The position numbers were made by a program, and so were the translations under genes. The notes beneath the pieces were generated by a model. That model worked only from the letters and a program-made list of their open reading frames with translations, had not been told where the DNA came from and did not search any database. From Hofstenia miamia (lineage: Eukaryota; Xenacoelomorpha; Acoela): DNA of 64,000 nt. Shown piece after piece: positions 56,580 through 64,000 of the stretch. How positions within the stretch are numbered: the stretch's first letter is position 1; each line of letters begins with the position of its first letter. The DNA is taken from the NCBI GenBank assembly GCA_004352715.1, contig SCFE01000042.1:1837757-1901756 (forward strand), written 5' to 3'.

Positions 56580-57100
56580 CATATGGTTCTCTCTGAGGTA
56601 GTTTCTAAGGAGACGTGTAGCTTGGTCATCCATAACAGTAATTTGCTGGTGCTTGGTTCACAGTCCATGGGCTGTGAATCTGTGCTGATAGTTTCTAATG
56701 ATTCACCCTTGAATCAGCTCAGTTACTCCTATCAGCATTTGACCAGTTGTGGTTCCTGTGGGGATAATGTCAGCCTTGAATCACTTTCACATCTCCACAG
56801 TTCTTCCACCACTTACACCTTCCCCTGCAACTCCCAGTGTCTCATCCCCCTTGAATCACAATGTGGACTCTCAGAAGGAAAGTTGAGCTGTGCACCAGTT
56901 TTCTTCATGCACTTGAATCAGTGGTGCAGATCCCTGGTGGGAGAGGCTTCTTGTCCATTGGTCTCCCTGCCCTTGAATCAGCCTTGGGGACTACTAGGAC
57001 GCCTTCTCACTCTATGTCGTCTATTTGTTGGTTCTTTGTTCTCATCTCTTCTGCCCTTGAGTTGACACCTGGTTTGAGAACTTCTGTGGATTCTCCTTCT
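56580..57100 (-). repeat. R7 basic linker with QLKG/FKG repeats
   Basis: RCQLKGRRDENKEP, RRHRVRRRPSSPQG-stop-FKG, HH-stop-FKC and S-stop-FKGE follow each other on the minus strand. CAA is kept in the first and TGA stands in the others. Confidence 0.6.
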
Positions 57101-58440
57101 CCTGTTCATGGTTGAGAGTTCCTCTGGTTGTTGATTTCTGTGCACTCTCTTTTTCATTGGTGGGTGCATTATTTTCCTCTAATTTCCTAAATTCAGTTAG
57201 TAAATTTATATCCCATATTTCATGGTCATATATAGGTTTATTTCTTGCTGTCCTCTGGGGCAGCACTATCCAGCTCATAATATTATTTCCAATGTCCACT
57301 GTGTATTCATCGTCAAATCCTTCTTTGTGTAGGCTATCTAAACCATATATATCAATATAATTTCATTGCCATTAATTTGGCATATTTTGAATTCAGCATT
57401 CTCGTCTATCCTCATCTTTTCAATGTCTGCTGTTGCTCTCTTCAAGTTTTGAAAGTGTAATAGTCTATTGTTGTCTAACATGTATTCACTGTTCAGTAGT
57501 GTTTTTGTTATCATGTGAGGGCCAGACCATACCATTTTCAACTTCCAGACTTGTTTGTGTCTGTGGATCAGTGTAAACACCGTATACCTTAACTCCTACT
57601 TTGTGTGGGTGGACTTTAAATTTTTGTATTGTAATTATGCTGCTGTCTTACTGCTTATTTTTTATGTGTTTTGCACATTGTTTTGTATATCCCTGTGATT
57701 TGGTTCTTCAATTGTTTTACGTATTCATTGTCCAGCTTTCCACTGTAGTTGGTGTATTGCATTGAAAGCAGGGTTGCCTCTTCTTTTCCAAACATTGCCT
57801 TGAATGGTGAGACTCCAGTCACTGTGTGAACCAAGGTGTTATAGTAATATTTGATCATTTCTCTCCATCTGCTTCCCCCTATCATTGATGTTGCTACTCT
57901 GATTAGCTTGATTAGTGTCTGATTGAGTTGCTCCACTGCTCCATTGGCCTGTGGGTGGTACACAGTTGTCCATTCACTTGCAATTTCCAGGAGTTTTGCC
58001 ATTTCTTGAAAAAGTCAACTCTTGAATTGGGGCCCTTTATCCGTTATAATTGTCTCCATTGGCCTGAGTCATAGTATCCATTCCTTTAGTACCAGTTCTG
58101 CTGTGGTTTCTGCCATGGTATTTTTCATTGGGACCATTCTTGCATATTTTGTAAAATTATCTACAATCACCAGTAGATATTGGTAGCCTTCTGCATCCTT
58201 TGATAACATTTCCAGGTCTATGTGGACTATCTCATTAGGTTGAGTTGCAATGATTTTTTCTAGCAGCAACCTCTGTGTTGGAAAGTGTTGTTTGTTGTCA
58301 AGGAGGCACATTGTGCACTTATTAATGATATCCTGTCATTATGAACCTTGCATTAAACGTCTTCCCTGTCTGTGTAATTCCAAGGTGGCCTTTCTCATGT
58401 ATTTTCCTTATCTCTTTTAAAGTAGTGGGGTATCGCAATC
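57042..58440 (-). pseudogene. R7 integrase
   Basis: Zinc domain part with CTMCLLDNKQHFPTQR reversed order damaged near 58330; core HIDLEMLSKDAEGYQY (first Asp), ITDKGPQFKS region (about 58020-58050, another frame), YHPQANGAVEQLNQTL (Glu changed to Gln in the VEQL motif, normally VERL follows it, the catalytic Glu itself kept). The C-terminal part HEIWDINLLTEFRKLEE lies in the frame 57299-57042, which overlaps ORF3 by 128 nt. Confidence 0.75.
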
Positions 58441-60148
58441 CAGTTGTTGTTGGCTTCAACTTATAGTAATCCGTTCTTGTTCATCTACTATTTCTTGTTT
58501 GGATATCTCTTCCCTCATCAGTATTGGTAGTACAGCTTGGCCTTTCTTATCCACATTTATCTCTGGCAGTCTTTTGTACTCAATGTGTGTGGTAAGAATT
58601 GGAATTGCTTCTTCTCTCTGTCTATTTTTGCAGCATCTCTCTGGTATTCTGGCAGTGATGTCCAGTCTTCTCCACATTTATCTCTGACAGTCCTTTGTAC
58701 TCAGTGTGTGGCAAGAATTGGAATTGTTTCTTCTCTCCTTCTATTCCAGACTTGTCTCTGTAGTTTTTTAGCCAGGCTAATCAGCTGTTGTCTGTTCATA
58801 CTCTAAATTCTCTACGTATGAGGAAATGTCGAAATTTTTTGATGCTCTCAATCAATGTGAACATCTCTACCTTACTAGAGCCATAGTTCTCTTTACTTGA
58901 GGCCAATCAACTGTCGTCTGTTTGTACTCTAAATTCTCTAGCAATGAGGAAATGTCGAAATTTCTTGATACTCTCTACCTTAGTAGAGCCGTAGTTTTCT
59001 TCTAATATGAATTGTTCATTATAGTAAAGTGTGTTGAGGGATGGTAGTTTTGCCAGTTCTTCTTTGATATTGTCCAGTTCCTCCTGCTCCTGCCAAGTCC
59101 ATATGAACAGCACTGATTTTTTCATCAATCTGGTCATCCTTGCTGTCTTGCCAGCTATGTTAGGAATAAAAGTTCCATAATAGGTGAAGAATCCCATGAT
59201 CCTCTGTATGTTTTTCTTGTTTGGCTTTTCTATTTCTCTGGCATTGTCCTTCATGCATATTCTTCCCTTTTCTATCGTTCTTCCGAGGAACACTATTTTT
59301 TCTTTGAGAATGTCACACTTATTTCCATTAATCCGAAGTCCTGCATTTTCCAAAATTGTTAACATTCTTTCTAATTTCTCCAGATGTTCTTGGATTGTGT
59401 CACTTGTCACTATGATGTCATCTATATAGGCATTGACCCCTTCCTCCATTCTATGTGTCTTATTCTTTAACACTTTTGTAATGTACCACTGGAAAATTGC
59501 TCATGCATTACAAAGTCTGAATGCCATATATATCCATTCATATAGCCCATATGGAGTTATGAATGCTATCTTCTCAATATCATCCTCTTCCATCTTTACT
59601 TGCTAGTAGGCTTTACATAGGTCTAGTGTTGTGAAGTATTTATGCTTACTGGCTTCATAGAGCATGTCCTCTATCCATGGTAGAGGGTATGAGTCCTTTT
59701 TCATCACTTCATTCAATTTGTGAAAATTGATGCATAAGCAATACTTGTCTCCCTGTTTTATGAATATGGTTGGTGCTGCATGTGGGCTCTCACTTGGGCG
59801 AATAATTTTGTTGTCAATTAGCCTTTCCAGTATGCGATTATATTCATCTTTCATCTGTTCAGTCACCCTTCTGACTGGCAGCTTGATTGGTTTGTCTGTT
59901 GTTGTGACTAGTCTATGTTTCTTGCCCACTGCCTGCCCCACACTTATTTCTCCATAGTTGAATATATGTTTATGTTTTTCTAACAGTTTCCTTAGTTGCA
60001 TGATCTCCTGTTCCTCTAGATGTGGGTAGTCTTTGTTGTTTATCTCGAGTGTTCTAAATGTGTCTTCCTCTTCTGCTTTCATCCCAATGCCCTTGAGTTG
60101 GCTTTTGGGAGTACTTGCGACTTCGATGGTTTTCATCCACTTGCCCAC
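58441..60148 (-). pseudogene. R7 RNase H and RT, rearranged
   Basis: RT: 60148-59603 contains VRRVTEQMKDEYNRIL, SPHAAPTIFIKQ and TTLDLCKAYW; 59473-58907 contains VNAYIDDIIVTS with YIDD intact and IMGFFTYYGTFIPN. RNase H is damaged: the segment around LREFRVQTDDS appears twice (58770-58870 and 58905-58990), and the LPEINVDKKGQ region also twice (58540-58610 and 58670-58735), as if two templates were joined. The frame begins with TPKSQLKGIGMKAEEED. Confidence 0.8.
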
Positions 60149-60960
60149 GAGTCAGCAGTGTGGAGTACCTCCTGTTTTCATTTGTAAGTCCTCTAGTCAA
60201 CCATACAAACTACTCTGCTCATTGATGTCTTCCATTGCTCTCCAAATAGCTTTGATACTAGATCTGACATACTGTCTGAATATTCGTACATTTGTTTTCT
60301 TCATGTTGATGTTCTGATTCATTGCATTAAGTATTGGTACTTTTCCTCTGCCATTTTTTATCACACATACACTTGACGGCATCAGCACTCTCTTCAAATT
60401 AATTCCTTTGTTGTTGTAAATCATTATATCTGCTGTTATTGTATCTTCTGTTTTCACTCTGTGCATGCTCCATTGATACATTTGCAATTTAATATCTTCT
60501 TCCAACTCAAAGACTATCATTGACGGCTTTACTTCTTGTTCTTCAATTTTGATTTCCTCTTCCAATGCTTTGATCATTCTGTCAGCATAATTTATTACAC
60601 ATCCATTTATTGTCAGGAAATCATCACATAATATTACCTCATAGGGCAGTAAATTGTTGTGGGTATCTATTACCACTAGTGTTTGCTCAAAGGTTGTGTT
60701 TGCTATTCTAATCTGTACTGCCTCAATCTTGCCTTTCGTATCTATGTACTCTCTGGATGCATGAATTTGTATTTTGTTTGAACATTGTAAGTCATCTTGT
60801 CTAAATCCATTTTTATTGATGTTGCTGCTCCCATATCAATCATTGCTTTTGTTAAAATCCCATTTATCATTATCATTATCATATTAATGTAATCCAAATT
60901 CGTCATAATTATTATTGGTGATCAGTTTTTTTGAGTCTGCACTCTGACTAGTTTTCTGAT
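60149..60960 (-). pseudogene. R7 protease
   Basis: 60676-60197 holds LLPYEVILCDDFLTINGCVINY. The active site near 60830 reads IDMGAAT (T to M as in R1). Pol opens in the -1 frame after the gag stop at about 60955. Confidence 0.7.
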
Positions 60961-61473
60961 TCTTTCTCTGTTTGGGGATCCTCCACTAATTCTGATTCAG
61001 ATTCGATTACATCCTCGTCATTGTAATATGCTTCTTCCTCTCAAAATCATGTTTATTTGTTTTTTGCACTCATCCTTCCTGTGCCTCTTTTGTCCACAAG
61101 CATGGCATTTTATGTCCCTTTCTCTTACCTTTTTCAATTTCCCATCCTTCTTTTTTATGTTGATGAATTTTTCAGATTTTTCTCTTTGTATGCCTTGGTG
61201 TTCCCTGTTTGTGTTTTGTAGTTATTTCTCCATTCTGTTGGCTTTTCCTTATTTCATATTGCTTTTTCATAGATGCGAGCATTGTTTTCTATTGTTACCT
61301 GTATATCTACGGGTTTCCTGATCATCTTTTCCAGCTTGTCATCTATGTTGCACTTGATTTTGAATTGCATACAGATGTTCTCTGGCATACCTTTGCAGAT
61401 ATGAGAAAAAAGGTCGTACTTGGAATATGTGCTTTCCCTTGAACTGAGTGTCAATAATCATTCTATTTGTTGG
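60950..61473 (-). pseudogene. R7 gag, C-terminal part
   Basis: Knuckle region CHACGQKRHRKDEC near 61070-61110 (frame broken near 61045), and SSRESTYSKYDLFSHICKGM (61454-61254), the capsid C-terminal block. It ends abruptly at about 61473. Confidence 0.7.
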
Positions 61474-62844
61474 ACTATGATTTTTTTCAGCAGTGCTCTC
61501 TGCATTGGAAAATGGTGTTTGCTATTGAGGAGGCATGTCATGCACTTGTTGATTATTTCCTCGGTGACTTTTCTCACTGCCATTGTGATAAACCTTGCAT
61601 TGAAAGTGCTCTCAGTTTGTGTAATGCCTAAATGGCCCTTCTTGTGCACTTTTTTATCAAGCCTCATTTATAGTATTCTGATATTGTGATCGTATTATTC
61701 TATGCTTCCACTTACATGAGTCCATTCTTGTTTCTTTTCCATCTATATCTCATAGTAACTTGCTGTTAAACTTGATAGACTTAAGCTTGGTTCCTGTAGC
61801 TTTCTTATGATTTTGTTTAGTATCACATCATCTTTTTGTTTATCTATGATCTCTGATTCTGATATCTCTTCCTTTATCATGATTGGCAGCACTGCTTGTC
61901 CTTTCTTATCAACATTTATCTCTGGCAACTCCTCATACTCCATGTGTGGTAGGAATTGAAACTTCTTTTTCTCTCTGTCTTCTTTAGCTGCGTCTCTCTG
62001 GTATTCTGGGAGCATGGTCCAGAAATTGGAATTGGTATGCAGTGTCCCTCTTCAGTGTTCAATTGTGAAGGTAAATTCATTTAAGTATTTGATCCATCTT
62101 TATACTGTTCCTGACTTATCACCTGAGAATTTTTTGAGCATTGCTAAACTGCTGTTATCTGTGTGGACTCTAAATTCCCATCCAATCAAAAAGAGTCTGA
62201 ATTTCTTTATGCTCTTGATTAGTGCAAGCATCTCTAACTTTGTTGATCTGTAGTTCTCCTTGATTGATTTTCATTTCAGAATAAAAACTGTATTAGCACT
62301 TCTTTGTTGTTCTTCAGTTGTCCAAGTGTTGCTCTGATTGCTACCTTACTAGCATTGCAGTCTAGGATGAATGTTTTGCTTTAGTCAGGCATATTCAATG
62401 ATGGCAGTTTGGCTAAGTCTTCTTTTATATTGTCTAGTTCTTCCTGTTCTTGCCACGTCCATATAAAAGGCACTGACTTCCTCATTAGCTGTGTCATCTT
62501 AGTGGTCTTCCCTGCAATGTTGGGTATAAATGTTCCATAATAGTTAAAGAACCCCATTATTCTCTGTATGTCTTTTTTGTAGCTTGGCCTCTCTATCCCC
62601 AGGGTCATATCTCTTGCATTGTCTTTCATGCATATTCTACCATTCTCGATCACTCTTCCTAGGAATATGATATTCTCCTTTAATATATCTTATTTTTTGC
62701 CATTGATTTTTAAGCCTGCTTTTTCCAGGATTGNATTCTACCATTCTCGATCACTCTTCCTAGGAATATGATATTCTCCTTTAATATATCTCATTTTTTG
62801 CCATTGATTTTTAAGCCTGCTTTTTCCAGGATTGATAGTGTTCT
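61474..62844 (-). pseudogene. R8: pol fragment (integrase, RNase H, RT)
   Basis: Zinc domain KKGHLGITQTESTF and CMTCLLNSKHHFP (61667-61458), connection LPEYQRDAAKEDREKKKF (62015-61743), RNase H with altered start, and RT thumb IMGFFNYYGTFIPN (62653-62381). The left side joins R7 gag, a deletion or assembly junction. The right side is cut at 62844 by R9. 62735-62834 repeats 62634-62733 after a single N at 62734, an assembly artefact. Confidence 0.75.
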
Positions 62845-63994
62845 TGTAGCATCCACTACCAAGCATTAACTTAGATTAAAATATTCTTTTAAATTATTGT
62901 CCTTCATTCTAAGCAGGTAGGGATGTACATATATTAACTCTTTACTCCAATGTTGTATAGGTTTAGTTAATCTTAACTAAAATAACTGGATACTGTTTAG
63001 ATACACTGCCATCACATCTCTGCTCCATGATCTGGCTATGGCCTGTGGCTGACTCTGATCTCTGAATCCCTTCACATGTGTTTCCATCACTGACTAAGTG
63101 GTTCCAAGCCTCAGCTCAATGATGTTCTTATGTGTTCCCTATCCTAGCTCAGTGCACTTCTCAATGCTATTTGTAACTGACTTAAACTCATTTTTAATGT
63201 GTATTTATTTTACTTTGCAACCTTGCAATGTCACTAGCTGCTTAATAATTATTGCTTTAGCCATTACCAAAAAACTATTGGCTTTAGATAAGTTAATTAA
63301 AATAAGTTACAAAATCACTTGCAGCTTCCTACCTTACATTTAAATAACAATAATACATGCTCAGTCTATTTATTGGTGTCTTATAAGTCACCTAAGTCTA
63401 TAAGATAAAATATGTATAACCTACAGTAGGCTATCCAGCCCTTTTACTGATATCAATTATTAGATACATGTAAACAAAAGAATTGGTAGCCAGCTAAACA
63501 GAGAAAAACTCCTATTTGTATACCTAACATAAATGCAGGTTCATGGTTTGGATTGAGGACCCTCAAGTTGCTCCTGATATGTGGCCAAACCACTACTACT
63601 GCATTTACCATTTAGCTTGACATTCTGTATAAATAAGCAAACCTATATAAAATCTAAAGATAAGATTTTTGAAGAATTTACTTCAACAATTTCCAAAATG
63701 ATTTCTCACATATTTATAGTTAACTTCCAAAAAGTACCTGTCATTTGAAATTTAAATTTATATCATCTGCCAAAAATGGCTAAAAATAATGGAAGTGAAT
63801 TCACCCCCTTCATTTGGTCAAATTTGATGACAAGTCCTAATTTGCTATATTAATACTTAGTTGCATTTACAAAGATAATCTGATAATTAAACTTAAATTG
63901 TTTTTTAATCACTAATCATAATTTGATTTTAGTTTTGACTAATCATCTGATCTTCTTTCTTCTTTACCAGCATTATGCTTTGGATAATGCTAAA
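62845..63994 (-). repeat. R9 3' LTR
   Basis: A-type LTR of about 1150 bp with plus strand tgtagcatccactaccaagc at the left and tttggataatgctaaa at the right (CA end mutated to AA). The six last bases cgccct match the start of the polypurine tract, so the element body lies beyond 64000. It has inserted into R8 pol. Confidence 0.85.
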
Positions 63995-64000
63995 CGCCCT

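Larger units (their letters stand above)
53622..57169 (-). pseudogene. R7 ORF3
   Basis: Start in the Arg-rich linker MHPPMKKRVHRN (57169) in the +1 frame of pol; then MSKIDGETLYPYF (56555), the alpha/beta-looking and helical domains in broken frames (56218-55249), IEITVTREARDIKK-type connector (54886) and the C-terminal module. Motif I AVDVEC is intact (about 54680-54700), motif II FSGVNDIVW intact (about 54175-54205), motif III HMNRADAQMTLMI intact in H and D (about 53930-53965). So R7 retains all five predicted catalytic positions. It ends AEEGM with the stop TAG in the LTR, with one stop shortly before. Confidence 0.75.
52507..61473 (-). mobile_element. R7: LTR retrotransposon with ORF3, 5' end lost
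   Basis: B-type LTR, polypurine tract, ORF3, integrase, RT, protease and part of gag on the minus strand. It breaks in gag at about 61473, directly against pol sequence of R8. It has inserted into R6 at its left side (CTAG before the LTR); the other flank is missing. Confidence 0.8.

Overview
This is a draft-assembly stretch of an AT-rich eukaryotic, probably invertebrate animal, genome made almost entirely of nested LTR retrotransposons of Ty3/Gypsy type. The evidence for an animal host is the FLYWCH/MULE transposon with an intron, LTRs with TG...CA ends, and a primer site that fits a tRNA-Arg. No bacterial gene, operon or CRISPR array is present. Nearly all coding is decayed and lies on the minus strand. 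I name the elements R1-R9, N1 (a plus-strand element nested in R3), S1 (a solo LTR) and M1 (a DNA transposon).

Layout: 1-584 and 12617-12772 are two halves of an unidentified plus-strand ORF, split by R1 (585-12616, TTAA target duplication). R2 (about 13249-36181) is an older, diverged element. R3 (16201-33077, GTCT duplication) sits inside R2. R3 itself carries S1 in its 3' LTR (17040-18306), N1 in its integrase (20558-24449) and M1 in its reverse transcriptase (26950-29178, 92-bp inverted repeats, 9-bp duplication). R4 (36182-39398) is a 3' LTR plus part of ORF3. R5 (40292-49621) is the best-preserved copy and belongs to a second family. After a 1000-N gap comes a plus-strand pol fragment, R6 (50622-52506), then R7 (52507-61473), a pol fragment R8 (61474-62844), and the 3' LTR of R9 (62845-63994), whose body lies beyond the window.

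Shared architecture, read 5' to 3': LTR, tRNA-Arg-like primer site, gag (coiled coil, then CCHC knuckle), pol in the -1 frame (protease, RT, RNase H, integrase), and a large third ORF (ORF3, about 1000-1200 codons) in the env position. ORF3 overlaps the pol end by about 125 nt in the +1 frame. It starts with a basic linker of repeated QLKG/QFKG motifs, continues with two conserved domains I cannot assign, and ends in a module carrying D-x-E, N-D and H-x4-D motifs in the order expected of a DEDDh 3'-5' exonuclease. In the R1/R3/R7 family its last codons run through the polypurine tract and its stop codon lies inside the LTR. ORF3 recurs in R1, R2, R3, R4, R5 and R7 and is the most interesting system here; the exonuclease assignment is an inference.

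The assembly is unreliable in places. Several single-N joins are followed by repeats of the preceding sequence (around 25601-26326, 32511, 42145, 43280, 45350, 46682, 62734) and should not be read as biological duplications.
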